Part shown: positions 47,266 through 55,697 of the stretch, piece by piece
Layout: the number at the start of each line of letters is the position of its first letter
How positions within the stretch are numbered: the stretch's first letter is position 1
IMG/VR virus record: IMGVR_UViG_3300032401_000001
Span: 124,001 to 188,000 of that record
Source of the DNA: a virus
Length of the DNA stretch: 64,000 bases
Reading direction: 5' to 3' (one strand)
Translations under genes and position numbers: made by a program
The notes under the pieces: generated by a model
What the model was told of the DNA's origin: nothing
Database searches by the model: none
What the model saw: the letters and a program-made list of their open reading frames with translations, nothing else

Positions 47266-48639
47266 CTACGCCGTGTGCCGGATGGCGCGGATGCGGGAGA
47301 GCAGGTCGGAGCCTTCCTTCTTCTCCTCTTCCTTCTCCTTCTTCTCGTGCTCCTCGTGCTTCTCGTCCTTCTTGTCGCCGTTGTCGCCGTTCTTCTTGGC
47401 GTCGATCACGGCTTGAAGGGCGGGGGGCAGCTCGCCGGCCTGCTTCTGGTTGGACCGGGTACGATCCTGGCGGCCGGAGTTGCCCTGGTAGCGCCGCCGG
47501 CTGGAGACCGACGCGTGCTTCTCGGCGATCGCGAAGGCCTGGTCGTTCGTGGCCCCGGCTTCCTTGGCGATCACGCCAAGGTACTCGGTCCGCTCCACGT
47601 CGTTCATGCCGATCATGCGCCGCACATGGGCGATCTTGTCCTCGTCGGCGAGGGTCTTGGGCAGGAAGGCTGCGACCTCTTCGGCGGTCTTCTTGAAGAG
47701 CGTCAGGAAGGGGTCGGTCTCGCTGGTCTTGGAGTTCTCGACGATCGAGTTGGCGCTGCTGGGCGGCAGGGCGCCGGGCGGCGACTCGGCGGGCGCGTTC
47801 GGATGGGCTTGCTCGACGCCGACGTTGGCGCCGGTCGGCACCGTCAGGTCGGTCTCGCCCATGCCGGGACGGCCGAGGTGCGCGTAGCCCTCGGGCCGAT
47901 TCCGCGCTTCCATCTGGGTCTCGGCGGCCGGCGCTTCGGCCATCGTGTTGCCCTTGTCGCCACCTTCGATGGTCGAGCCTTCGGCCTGCTTCTGCAGGGC
48001 GACGCGCTGGATGATCTCGCGCAGGCTGCCCATCTTCGATTGCTGGATGACGCTGTTGGAGCCGCTCGGGCTCTCCTTCGGGGCGGCGGGCTGGGGCTGC
48101 TCGTTGCCGATGATGCCCGTGCCGCGCCCGGCACCCGAGGCGGTGCCGCCGACGCCGGAGACGCCCATGTTGGCGTACTGCTCGGGCCGGTTCTTGTTCT
48201 CCATCTGGGCTTCGGCCTGGGCGGTGCCCGTCGGCGAGTTGCCCTTGTCGCCACCTTCGATGGTCGAACCCTCGGCGTGCTTGACCTCTTCCGCGGCCTT
48301 CATCATGCAGGCGTAGGCCTGGGTGCCGGCGCGTGTGTCGAGGTCCTGTGCCGCGGAGGTCTTGAGGGCGGCTTCCTCGGGCATCGGTGGGGCACCCTCG
48401 GGGGCCAGACCTTCGCCCTGCGTCTCGGACACCAGCTTGGTGGCCGCGTCGACGAGCGTGGCTGCGACGTCGGCGGCGGTCTCCGGGGACACCGGTTCAC
48501 CGGCGGGTTCGGCGGGCAGCTGGTCACCGACGGCATCGGCGATCTCGTCAGCGGCCTCCTTGACGGGGTAGCGGATGAGCCCCAGACGCACGAGCTCGTC
48601 GTTGACTCCTCGGACGTATGCGCGCTTGAACAGTGACAT
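47266..48639 (-). CDS. Acidic repeat-containing virion or scaffold protein
   Basis: A 457-residue protein. ATG 48639 follows GGAGGAGAGAACG. The N-terminal helix (LFKRAYVRGVNDELVRLGLI) matches the shared motif of other virion proteins. An imperfect duplication of ~97 residues contains AEGSTIEGGDKGN and an MEN-NRPE-YA segment twice. The C-terminal ~60 residues are highly charged Lys/Glu coiled coil. It has two lysine-[TQ]-Ala motifs. A scaffold or core role is the best guess. Confidence 0.65.
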   Translation of the reverse strand: MSLFKRAYVRGVNDELVRLGLIRYPVKEAADEIADAVGDQLPAEPAGEPVSPETAADVAATLVDAATKLVSETQGEGLAPEGAPPMPEEAALKTSAAQDLDTRAGTQAYACMMKAAEEVKHAEGSTIEGGDKGNSPTGTAQAEAQMENKNRPEQYANMGVSGVGGTASGAGRGTGIIGNEQPQPAAPKESPSGSNSVIQQSKMGSLREIIQRVALQKQAEGSTIEGGDKGNTMAEAPAAETQMEARNRPEGYAHLGRPGMGETDLTVPTGANVGVEQAHPNAPAESPPGALPPSSANSIVENSKTSETDPFLTLFKKTAEEVAAFLPKTLADEDKIAHVRRMIGMNDVERTEYLGVIAKEAGATNDQAFAIAEKHASVSSRRRYQGNSGRQDRTRSNQKQAGELPPALQAVIDAKKNGDNGDKKDEKHEEHEKKEKEEEKKEGSDLLSRIRAIRHTA

Positions 48640-48691
48640 CGTTCTCTCCTCCACGGCGGGCCGCAGCGGTTGCTTGGCGAAAGGCTGTCCA

Positions 48692-48720
48692 ATGATAGGA
48701 CGTACTCTCGGCTTTCACAA
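48692..48720 (-). promoter_or_regulatory. Leftward promoter of the 48639 gene
   Basis: Minus strand: TTGTGA (48720-48715), 17-base spacer, TATCAT (48697-48692), 53 bases before the start. It is among the best matches to the promoter family. Confidence 0.75.
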
Positions 48721-48744
48721 GGTTTACCACCGGCTTCGGATACC

Positions 48745-50559
48745 TCAGTAGCGTTCGGGAGGCCCGGTGCCGAACGACTCGCCCATGACGAGCGCGGGAA
48801 CGGGGTGCGTACCGTGCAGCTCAGCCGTTTCACCGAAGGCGGCACCCTCGAGAATGGAGTCTTTGAGGTTGCGATGGGCCAGCCGGGCTAGCCAGTCTGG
48901 CCGCAGCAACGGGGCGCGGCTGATGGGCTTCATGAGGGGTTCGTGCAACGGAATGCGCGGGGCGATGGGCACCGTTTTGATGCCGACGCGGCGCAGGTCC
49001 AAGGCTACCGCGGGGGTCACACGCGTGCCGGCGGTGTAGTGGAGCACGTTGTTGCCAAGGGTCTCGCCCAGGGCGTCGGTCACCGACATCACCTTGGTGT
49101 GCTCAGCGACCAGGTTGCGGAACCGGTTGTAGTCGATGACGTCGCCGCGCAGGAGCCCGAGTTGTTCCGCGTCTCGGTCCATGATCTTGACGTAGTTCAG
49201 ATCGGTCTTCGCCAGCAGCTCGAGGTGGCGGCGGTCCAGGTCGAGACCGTGTCGTTTGTAGATGCCTTGCAGCTGATCGACGAGGTACTGGCGGCCTACC
49301 CCTAGTCCTTTATGACGTACGACATCGTCGGGACGGGGGATGCCATCGGAGAGCGCGTCGCCGGCTTCGATCTTGTCACCTCGACGCACGGTCACATCTA
49401 GGATCGGCGGTACGTAGTGCTGTTCTTGATCGACCGTGACGTAGTGACCACCCTGTGGTGCTGCGGCGACTGCCGTCACGGTGCCAGGCTGTTCTGAGAG
49501 CACGGCGCGGTTGAAGAAGCTCTGCGGAATCTCAGTGAGCTGCTTGAGGCCCGACAGGCCACTCAGCACAACTTTCCGTGAGGCGGTGGTACGGGCGGCG
49601 TGTTTCGCGTTGAGTGCCATCTGGGTGAGGGGTTCACCCATGGCGTGCGCCGCGATCATGCCGACGTTGTCGCCGATGCGTGCGTTCTGGCCGCGGTTGT
49701 TCAAGCCGTAGCAGCGCTGGCAGACACCGTGCGGGGCTTCACAGGTCATCGGTGAACGCAGCACTACCGTCTTACTATGGAGTCGACTCGCCAGTTGACC
49801 CGTGAGCAACGTGCCGGCGGGGATACCTTCACTGGACTTGGCGAGATAACGGTCTCGGGCTTGCGGGTCATCGGCGAGCATCGCCAGGCCGTTGGTGGTG
49901 CCGCAGTCCGGCACCGTGATGAGCTGGTCACCCATGTTGCCGATGAGCAGCTTGCTGATTTCGCCCGGTGCGGAAACGGAGGTATTCGATTCAACGGCGT
50001 TGCGGCGAGCTTCACCCAAGGCGATCCAGGCGTCGATGGGTTTGAGCCCCTCGGCGTAGCTCTTGCTGATGATCCACGGTACGGTGCGCCCGCGGTCATC
50101 GGTAACTGCCACCGGTGACGTCACGGTGCGCATGACCTGGGGCATGCTGCCGCGAGCACCACTGCGGACCATCATCGCGGCCTGGCCGGGGTGATGCTTG
50201 GTGATTTCGATGATCTTGGGTTGCAGGTCTTCGATGAGCTTGATGCGGGCCTGGAGATCGTGGGTGCGCTTCACCTGCGCCAGCACAGGTTCGAGCAGCG
50301 GGTCACGCACGGCGTATTCGGGTTCGATGTCGTCTAACCCGACGGTGACGCCTTCGTCGGTAGCGACGGCATCCCCGATACGCTTGATGTCGGAGATGGC
50401 CTGCACATAGCGTGGGGCGTCGTTACGCGCCAGATCTGACATCAACGCATTGAGCTCGTGCCGCGCCAGTGGTTGAGTGACGTGATGCGACGCGGGCAGG
50501 GCTTCGTTCAACAGCAGTCGACCGATGGTGGTCGTCGCTGGTTTGCGCTTGGTCGGCAT
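48745..50559 (-). CDS. RNA polymerase beta-prime, C-terminal part
   Basis: A 604-residue homologue of the C-terminal half of bacterial beta-prime. It begins at the TIGRLLLNEALP region (bacterial TVGRxxL) where the fused gene at 55694 ends. It keeps SGARGS (133-138), the DCGT Cys (219) with C273, C280 and C283 of the second zinc site, and the trigger-loop segment GEPLTQMALNAKH with His 320. No large insert is seen. It would have to associate in trans with the beta/beta-prime-N fusion to give an active centre. The ribosome site is weak, and the gene is separated from the fusion by eight genes (5.1 kb). Confidence 0.9.
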   Translation of the reverse strand: MPTKRKPATTTIGRLLLNEALPASHHVTQPLARHELNALMSDLARNDAPRYVQAISDIKRIGDAVATDEGVTVGLDDIEPEYAVRDPLLEPVLAQVKRTHDLQARIKLIEDLQPKIIEITKHHPGQAAMMVRSGARGSMPQVMRTVTSPVAVTDDRGRTVPWIISKSYAEGLKPIDAWIALGEARRNAVESNTSVSAPGEISKLLIGNMGDQLITVPDCGTTNGLAMLADDPQARDRYLAKSSEGIPAGTLLTGQLASRLHSKTVVLRSPMTCEAPHGVCQRCYGLNNRGQNARIGDNVGMIAAHAMGEPLTQMALNAKHAARTTASRKVVLSGLSGLKQLTEIPQSFFNRAVLSEQPGTVTAVAAAPQGGHYVTVDQEQHYVPPILDVTVRRGDKIEAGDALSDGIPRPDDVVRHKGLGVGRQYLVDQLQGIYKRHGLDLDRRHLELLAKTDLNYVKIMDRDAEQLGLLRGDVIDYNRFRNLVAEHTKVMSVTDALGETLGNNVLHYTAGTRVTPAVALDLRRVGIKTVPIAPRIPLHEPLMKPISRAPLLRPDWLARLAHRNLKDSILEGAAFGETAELHGTHPVPALVMGESFGTGPPERY

Positions 50560-50568
50560 CGGAGAAGA

Positions 50569-50940
50569 TCAACCGCGAGGATTGGCAGGTACCATCAGGC
50601 CACCCGAGGAACGCCCCTCTTCGACGTGCGTCGATCCACCCCAGGTCGTGAGTCGGTCGAGGTTGTTGGTGTAGGCGTAGTTGGCGTTGTCGGGGTTACT
50701 CCTCCCCTTGATCCCTTCGTCATCCATGTCGCGCAGCAGGCGCGCAAAGCGTTCGGCGCCGATGTTCATGCTCTTCTCGGGAAAGGGCGTGCCGTGCTGA
50801 TCACCACCTTCGTTTGGCGGCATCGGGGCGGCGGTCTTGCGCGCCTGGCGCCGTGCCAGCGCGTAGGCGATGTCGTCGCTCATGAGCCCCAAAGCTTTCA
50901 GGGCTTCACCGGCACCGCGACTGAAGAACTCGTCACCCAT
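50569..50940 (-). CDS. Small virion-like protein with shared N-terminal motif
   Basis: A 123-residue protein with the N-terminal helix FFSRGAGEALKALGLMSDDI and an RKTAAPM motif at ~35, then a disordered acidic tail. GGAGC precedes the ATG. It lies between the holin-like gene and the beta-prime C-terminal gene. The motif pair connects it to the proteins at 52298, 47266 and 11429. A role in virion assembly is inferred. Confidence 0.6.
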   Translation of the reverse strand: MGDEFFSRGAGEALKALGLMSDDIAYALARRQARKTAAPMPPNEGGDQHGTPFPEKSMNIGAERFARLLRDMDDEGIKGRSNPDNANYAYTNNLDRLTTWGGSTHVEEGRSSGGLMVPANPRG

Positions 50941-50951
50941 GGTAGCTCCGT

Positions 50952-51623
50952 TCAGCGGCCGCTGGTGCCTTCACGCTGGGCACGCGCCAGCAGCTTGGCG
51001 CGCTCCCCGTTGCTGCCGATGACGTCTTCGCTGCCGACGCGACTGAGATGGAGCACCGCGTCGGCGAGGCGCTTCGCCTGTTCTTCCTGGTACTGCTTGC
51101 CGTAGCCGAGTGAATCGGCGAACTCCATCAATCCCTTGACGACCTGCTTGCTCTTCTCGGCACCAGGTGTGGCTTGACCGTCACCGTGCAGGATGCGACG
51201 TTCGGCTTCTTCTTCGGCGGCGGCGACAAGTTGCTTGGCCTTGTCGGTGAGCAGCTTCTCGACTTCGGCGGGGACGTCGAGATTGTACTTCGCTTCGAGC
51301 AGCTTGATGAGCTTGCCGAGAAGCACGGTGACGAACGCGGCCAGAAGGGTGCCGATGGCCGTGAGTACCGGCGAGAGCAGCGGCATCCACCACTGCTGCA
51401 CGTTCGCAGCGGCCTTCACGACGGGGGTCGCGGGTTGCGTGGCGGCGATGATCGGCTGCGTGGCGGGCGCCGCTACGGCGATCAGCGGCGGTACGACCAT
51501 GAGCAGGAGCGCCAGGACGAGGAATGCCCCCAGCACGCGGATGCGCCAGGTCAGATGGTGAATCTCGTCATTCCGCATCTGGTCGAGGACGTTGCGCATC
51601 TTGAGCCACGGACGAATCGACAT
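50952..51623 (-). CDS. Holin-like membrane protein (LLH-type pattern)
   Basis: A 223-residue protein with two transmembrane segments (about 30-50 and 81-105) and an amphipathic helix, KLIKLLEAKYNLDVPAEVEK, leading into a helical domain with AAAEEEAERRI. The TM-plus-YNLDVP/AAEE pattern is typical of LLH-family phage holins, though this protein is longer than usual (~100-150 residues). It would form membrane lesions to trigger lysis if the call is right. It has its own promoter (51677) and AGGAG site. A structural membrane role is an alternative. Confidence 0.6.
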   Translation of the reverse strand: MSIRPWLKMRNVLDQMRNDEIHHLTWRIRVLGAFLVLALLLMVVPPLIAVAAPATQPIIAATQPATPVVKAAANVQQWWMPLLSPVLTAIGTLLAAFVTVLLGKLIKLLEAKYNLDVPAEVEKLLTDKAKQLVAAAEEEAERRILHGDGQATPGAEKSKQVVKGLMEFADSLGYGKQYQEEQAKRLADAVLHLSRVGSEDVIGSNGERAKLLARAQREGTSGR

Positions 51624-51634
51624 GAGGGCTCCTG

Positions 51635-52084
51635 TCAGCGAAGGTTTACCGCGTAAAGCGCGGTGACGATACCCCTAGTATAAGGTATGGACGCCTGCTT
51701 CACGATGTTGAGATCGGGGTCGGTCTGGTACATCACGGGCTGGTCATGTGGCTGTGGCTGGTCGTCGTACGGCAGCTTCGCGTAGCGCTGCGCGGAGATT
51801 GGCGGCAGCGCATCGCCGCGGAGCTTGGTGCGGATGAAGTCGTCAGCCGCGGCGCTGGCCTTTTCTTGCTTCGCTTCTGCTTCCATCGCCTTGAGGCGGC
51901 GATAGTAGTCGGGAATCTCGGTCAGGTGATCGATGGCGATGTCCGTCTGCTTCGCTGGATCGTCCGTGTGCTCATGTTCGATCTTCTGACCGGCGGCAAC
52001 TTCGGCGGCAGAGAAGTCGGACGGCTTCTTGCCCTCTTTTTCGGCGTTGCCGCCGGGGATGCCGCCGGGGAGTGCGTAGGCCAT
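51635..52084 (-). CDS. DUF5661-like phage protein
   Basis: A 149-residue protein starting at ATG 52084 (GAGG upstream). Residues ~30-65 match the DUF5661 pattern (HTDDPAKQTDIAIDHLTEIP, then YYRRLKAMEAE), a small helical domain frequent in phage genomes. The rest is Pro/Asp-rich; a VKQA motif lies near the end. The last codons contain a palindrome copy and the holin-like promoter is inside the gene. The function is unknown. Confidence 0.7.
   Translation of the reverse strand: MAYALPGGIPGGNAEKEGKKPSDFSAAEVAAGQKIEHEHTDDPAKQTDIAIDHLTEIPDYYRRLKAMEAEAKQEKASAAADDFIRTKLRGDALPPISAQRYAKLPYDDQPQPHDQPVMYQTDPDLNIVKQASIPYTRGIVTALYAVNLR
51645..51657. repeat. Palindrome TTTAC-CGC-GTAAA (copy 7 of 8)
   Basis: A 5+3+5 inverted repeat within the last codons of the 51635 gene, 22 bases upstream of the holin-like start. 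Confidence 0.75.
51677..51705 (-). promoter_or_regulatory. Leftward promoter of the holin-like gene
   Basis: Minus strand: TCGTGA (51705-51700), 17-base spacer, TATACT (51682-51677), inside the 51635 gene and about 54 bases before the holin-like start. Confidence 0.6.
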
Positions 52085-52086
52085 GA

Positions 52087-52296
52087 TCAACCTCGAGGCA
52101 CAAGCCCAGTGTCGAGTAGCGCTTGCGCCACGCCGTGCCCGAAGAACCGGCTCTCCTTCTTGCGACCGACGCGCTCGGGGAGCTTCTTGCCCTTGGGCGT
52201 GGTGTCCTCCCAGTGCTTGACGGTGGTCTTCGAGATCTCACCACGGTCAGCCATGGCGTAGAACTTGCCGCGTTGCGCTTGGCTCTTGAAGGGCAT
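52087..52296 (-). CDS. Small phage protein (MPFKSQAQR family)
   Basis: A 69-residue protein. The start MPFKSQAQRGKFYA and the middle HWEDTTPKGKKLPERV are characteristic of a small protein family widespread in phages, usually annotated as hypothetical. It is basic and may bind nucleic acid. An AAGGAG-like site is upstream. It sits between the ligase-fusion gene and the DUF5661 gene. The role is unknown. Confidence 0.75.
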   Translation of the reverse strand: MPFKSQAQRGKFYAMADRGEISKTTVKHWEDTTPKGKKLPERVGRKKESRFFGHGVAQALLDTGLVPRG

Positions 52297-52297
52297 G

Positions 52298-54193
52298 TCA
52301 CTGCTCCTTACGCGTCGGCTGCTTTCGTTCCATCACGCTGACTTTGCCGACACGTGGATCATTGAGAAGGGCGGCGTCATGAAAGCCGAGGCTTTCGTAG
52401 AATCGTTTCGCACCGCGGTTCTTCGAGATACGTTGAAGGGACGTCGCGGGTGTTGGGAGACTCTTCAGCAGCTGTGTGGCAACACCTTGACGCCGGTGTG
52501 GTGGCGACACATAAAGGCCAGTTAAGCGCCCGGTTCCAGGTTCGGCTGCGACGAGTCCACGAAACTTCCCTTCTGGCGTGACATCAAGTTTGACCTGATG
52601 TGGTGTTCCGAACTCTGACGTACGTAGATCGATGTCGCGGATGTGGAATCGCGCAAGATCTTCTGCGGTGGCGTCGCGGATGTGTTGCGACGTTTTCTCT
52701 TCTGACGGCAGCAGGCCCAGATTCTTGTCGAGGTGCCAGTCCTTGAAGGCCGGCGCACGCAGTGCTCCGGGCTTCTTCGGATGCTCCTTGTCGTGGTAGA
52801 GCCCAAGGGCCTGCACCTTGGCGACGCGGCCGATGTACTTCGCCGGGTTCGACAGCATGTCGCGCTTGAGCGCATGGTCGAGTCCGGTGCCGACGTTGCC
52901 GACGATCTTGCCCTCGGGGGTCCAGGAGTAGCGGAAGCCGCCGGCCAACTCGGTACGCGCCCCCGTCTCTGGGTAGACCTCACGCACGTAAACGTCGTGG
53001 TCTGGTCGGAACTTGGCCTTGGTGGGCGGGCCACCGGCGAGGGGCCAGAGCACGACGCCTTCGCTGGTGATGGGTTCCTGCCCGGTGCGAATCCGGTTCA
53101 GCAGGTCGATCTTCTCTTTCGGCGTCCGCGCCATCGGCGGGAGTTCGAGGAACGGTAGCGACTTGTGGACCTCCCCAAGGATGGACAGTTTCTTCTCGTA
53201 GGGGAGTGACTCCAGGTCTTTCCCGTGGCGCCGCGCGACATCGAAGATGATCGCTCGCAGCGGCGTGTGAGTTTGCAGATCGCGGCTCTTCCATACGCCG
53301 GAGTTGAGGACGGCGCCCGTATCTTGAGTTCCGCGAGCTCTTCCGGTGTGAGGGTCGGCGGCGACGAGTTCCCCCCGGAGCACCAGTTGGTCGAGATGAT
53401 CAGGCACGCGGGTCGTGTATCCCGGCAGGAATCGGTGGCTGTGCTCGATGACCCCGGTGTCGCGTTCGGTAGGACGGTAACTGAAAACCCGTACGGGATG
53501 ACCCGCATCAAGAACGAATGTGTTGTGTGCGCCGTCGACCTTTGCGGCCATGAGTTGCTGATCATTGGTGACGTCGACCTTGTCGGGGGTCGTCTCCTTG
53601 TAGTCGGGCTTGCTCTGGGGAATGTCGGGGCGCTTCTCTTTGGTGATGGTCACGTTCTGCAGCAGCCACTTGTCACCGTGGGTGCGGTGCAGGACGTACT
53701 CGTTGATGTCCTTCCCCTGATAAACGTTGAAGCGTACCTTGTCGCGGTTCGCTTCGACTACGTCGACCGGTTCCTTGAGTGCCATACGGACCTTGCCGGC
53801 GCCGTATCCTGAACCGATCGTCTGCTCACCCTTCTCGCCGAAGTGGAGTGCGTAGTCGGGGGTGTGCGTGAACGTTTGGACGGCGAGCAGGCGCTCGCCG
53901 GGTTCTGGTAGACGAGCTTTCGGGATCGCCCACGAGTGAGCTTTCCCCGCGTCAGGATCAACCAGACGCAGGTCGAAGTGCGCGCGGCCGCCTGAGCGCG
54001 CAGTTTCGTGGTGCTGTACGGCGAGCGTCCAGCGGTTGAGCGTATCGGCGTTGATCGTCGGGAGTGGGGAGACCGGCTTACCCTTGGGGATGCCCGGGGC
54101 GAACTCACCGGGCAGGGCTGCCTGGGCGGTCTTCAGTAGACCGAGGTCCGCCAGCGCGGCGAGGCGACCTCCGATGGTGTAGACCGCGGCCAC
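52298..54193 (-). CDS. LigD-type phosphoesterase / ATP-dependent DNA ligase / GNAT fusion
   Basis: A 631-residue protein. Residues 1-25 hold a helical motif plus LLKTA. Residues 53-145 match the LigD 3'-phosphoesterase domain, with likely metal and catalytic residues H62, H72-x-D74-x-R76, H110 and Y114. Residues 214-400 match an ATP-dependent ligase nucleotidyltransferase: motif I KVDG (K218), RGELVA (E275), FDVARRHG (317-324), SEGVVLW (377-383) and TKAKFRP (391-397). An OB-like region follows. Residues 540-605 look like a GNAT acetyltransferase (GLYVSPPHRRQGVATQLL and NRGAKRFYESLGF). GTG 54193 follows GAGG. It could repair ends and nicks in injected DNA. The fusion is unusual. Confidence 0.8.
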   Translation of the reverse strand: MAAVYTIGGRLAALADLGLLKTAQAALPGEFAPGIPKGKPVSPLPTINADTLNRWTLAVQHHETARSGGRAHFDLRLVDPDAGKAHSWAIPKARLPEPGERLLAVQTFTHTPDYALHFGEKGEQTIGSGYGAGKVRMALKEPVDVVEANRDKVRFNVYQGKDINEYVLHRTHGDKWLLQNVTITKEKRPDIPQSKPDYKETTPDKVDVTNDQQLMAAKVDGAHNTFVLDAGHPVRVFSYRPTERDTGVIEHSHRFLPGYTTRVPDHLDQLVLRGELVAADPHTGRARGTQDTGAVLNSGVWKSRDLQTHTPLRAIIFDVARRHGKDLESLPYEKKLSILGEVHKSLPFLELPPMARTPKEKIDLLNRIRTGQEPITSEGVVLWPLAGGPPTKAKFRPDHDVYVREVYPETGARTELAGGFRYSWTPEGKIVGNVGTGLDHALKRDMLSNPAKYIGRVAKVQALGLYHDKEHPKKPGALRAPAFKDWHLDKNLGLLPSEEKTSQHIRDATAEDLARFHIRDIDLRTSEFGTPHQVKLDVTPEGKFRGLVAAEPGTGRLTGLYVSPPHRRQGVATQLLKSLPTPATSLQRISKNRGAKRFYESLGFHDAALLNDPRVGKVSVMERKQPTRKEQ

Positions 54194-54205
54194 ACAGTGC
54201 CTCGC

Positions 54206-54730
54206 CTATCCCTTGCGACCCTTCGCGGTAGTGTGGCCGATGCGCTTGGCGGTGGTCATTTTCTTCTTGTGGGACATCTTGCGCTTCAGCGCCTGGAAGC
54301 GGCCACCGACACCTACTGGAGTACGTGACGCGGATTCACGTGCGCTGCTGGGCCGTCCGTTTCGACCACGAGGGCCACCCAGCTTTTCGAGGGTGCGCCG
54401 TACGATGCCATCGGTGTCGACTTCGAAACCGGCGAACTTCGGTGGTGGCGCCGTGGGGTTGTCGTACTCGGCGTCCTGCATGTCGCGGGCAAAGTCCGCC
54501 GCGGCGCGGGTACGTGCGCCGAGCTTCGTGCTCGAGACGGGGGCCATCGGTGAACCCATCGGGGGCGCAGGGGCGGCCGTGTTCGTCGGGGGCTGGGCGG
54601 CTATGGCCGAAGGCGTCGGTCCGCCCGTCGTGATCGCGGGCGTGGCGCTCGTCTTGACCTGTACGCCGAAGTGCTGCAGTGCCGCCTCAGCACCGATGCG
54701 AAAGGCCAAGTCGAGATGCCGGTTGCTCAT
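54206..54730 (-). CDS. Virion-like protein with HLDxAFxxGA motif
   Basis: A 174-residue protein. Residues 5-25 (HLDLAFRIGAEAALQHFGVQ) match the N-termini of the two downstream-encoded paralogues at 54817 and 55075. It has VKTSA, a Pro/Ala linker and a basic C-terminus (KRKMSHKKKMTTAKRIGHTT) with nucleic-acid-binding character. GAGGAG precedes the ATG. Probably an internal virion protein. Confidence 0.65.
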   Translation of the reverse strand: MSNRHLDLAFRIGAEAALQHFGVQVKTSATPAITTGGPTPSAIAAQPPTNTAAPAPPMGSPMAPVSSTKLGARTRAAADFARDMQDAEYDNPTAPPPKFAGFEVDTDGIVRRTLEKLGGPRGRNGRPSSARESASRTPVGVGGRFQALKRKMSHKKKMTTAKRIGHTTAKGRKG

Positions 54731-54816
54731 GCTGACTCCTCAGACGACACGCGCCGCGCCAGGATCCCGGAGGAACGCCAAATTGTCCGGCATGTTGGTG
54801 CCGGGTTCGGGCGGAA

Positions 54817-55047
54817 CTACGGCGGTCCGCCCGGGGAACGCCCGGGGAGGCGGGTACCCGGGAGATCGGTGGGTAGCTTCGGCGGCGTTGGCCGCGGCAC
54901 GATTCCGGGTCCTGGGCGACCGGGCTTAACGTCGGGCGTGGGGATGGGCGGTCGATCTTCCCCCACGGCCACCTTGTTGAGCTCCGTCTCGAAGTCGTAC
55001 TGCGCCTGTGCGGCGCCGATCTTGAATGCGGTATCCAGGTGCGACAT
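54817..55047 (-). CDS. Short protein with HLDxAFxxGA motif
   Basis: A 76-residue protein. Residues 3-25 (HLDTAFKIGAAQAQYDFETE) are nearly identical to those of the 55075 gene; the rest is Pro/Gly/Arg-rich. AAGGAGAG precedes the ATG. The region after the stop (54731-54816) reads in another frame as PPEPGTNMPDNLAFLRDPGA, so a frameshift could have shortened the protein. Confidence 0.6.
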   Translation of the reverse strand: MSHLDTAFKIGAAQAQYDFETELNKVAVGEDRPPIPTPDVKPGRPGPGIVPRPTPPKLPTDLPGTRLPGRSPGGPP

Positions 55048-55074
55048 GGTCTCTCCTTGTAGTTGGGTGAAACG

Positions 55075-55644
55075 CTACGCCCAACTGGGTCTCTTGAGTC
55101 CGGCGGGTGCCGCGGTGCCAGCGGCGGGACGTAGCCCGGCGGGCGCGGCCGGCTTGGCCCCACTGAAGAACTGCGACATGCCCGAGAAGTTCGGGGTGCC
55201 ACCAGCAGCGGGAGCTGCGGCGGGAGCCCGCGCAACGGCCGTACCACCACCGCCACCACCAGCGCCGGGGTAGTTGATGGGACCAGCGGCGACGGCGGGA
55301 CTGGCCTGCGGTGCACCACGTCCGGTGGGCGTGTTCGCGACTTGGCCACGCTGACCCATGCCCATGCTGGCGAGAGCGTTGGACGGTTGCGTGGTGCCGG
55401 GACGCTGGACGCCGGCGACGGCCGTTGAGGTTGGGGGAGTTCCGGCGCTTCTGCCACCGAGGCCACCGCCCATGGGCGAAGGACCACTCCGCGTCAGTGC
55501 GGGTTGGCCGATGGTCTGCCCCGGGTCTTGCCCGCGCGATGACGGCACCAGGTCGCCGAACTGGCCGGACTTGTGCAGCTCGGCCTGGAAGTCGTGTTGC
55601 GCCTGGGCAGCGCCCAGCTTGAACGCGGTATCGAGATGGCTCAC
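55075..55644 (-). CDS. Ala/Gly/Pro-rich protein with HLDxAFxxGA motif
   Basis: A 189-residue protein from GTG 55644 (GGGAGG upstream). The N-terminus HLDTAFKLGAAQAQHDFQAE defines the paralogue group; the remainder is low-complexity Gly/Ala/Pro sequence, probably unfolded. It is the first gene after the fused polymerase and has its own promoter overlapping the polymerase stop. An internal or decoration role is possible. Confidence 0.6.
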   Translation of the reverse strand: MSHLDTAFKLGAAQAQHDFQAELHKSGQFGDLVPSSRGQDPGQTIGQPALTRSGPSPMGGGLGGRSAGTPPTSTAVAGVQRPGTTQPSNALASMGMGQRGQVANTPTGRGAPQASPAVAAGPINYPGAGGGGGGTAVARAPAAAPAAGGTPNFSGMSQFFSGAKPAAPAGLRPAAGTAAPAGLKRPSWA

Positions 55645-55667
55645 GGAGACCTCCCTGTGCAACCGCA

Positions 55668-55697
55668 AGTATAGGTCATCGATGGACGATTGCTCAA
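55668..55697 (-). promoter_or_regulatory. Leftward promoter of the 55644 gene
   Basis: Minus strand: TTGAGC (55697-55692), 18-base spacer, TATACT (55673-55668). The -35 box overlaps the stop codon of the polymerase gene. Confidence 0.65.

Noticed and set aside
48560-48730. A small frame upstream of the 48639 gene
   Set aside because: It overlaps the promoter and the start of the scaffold-like gene and has shadow-like composition.
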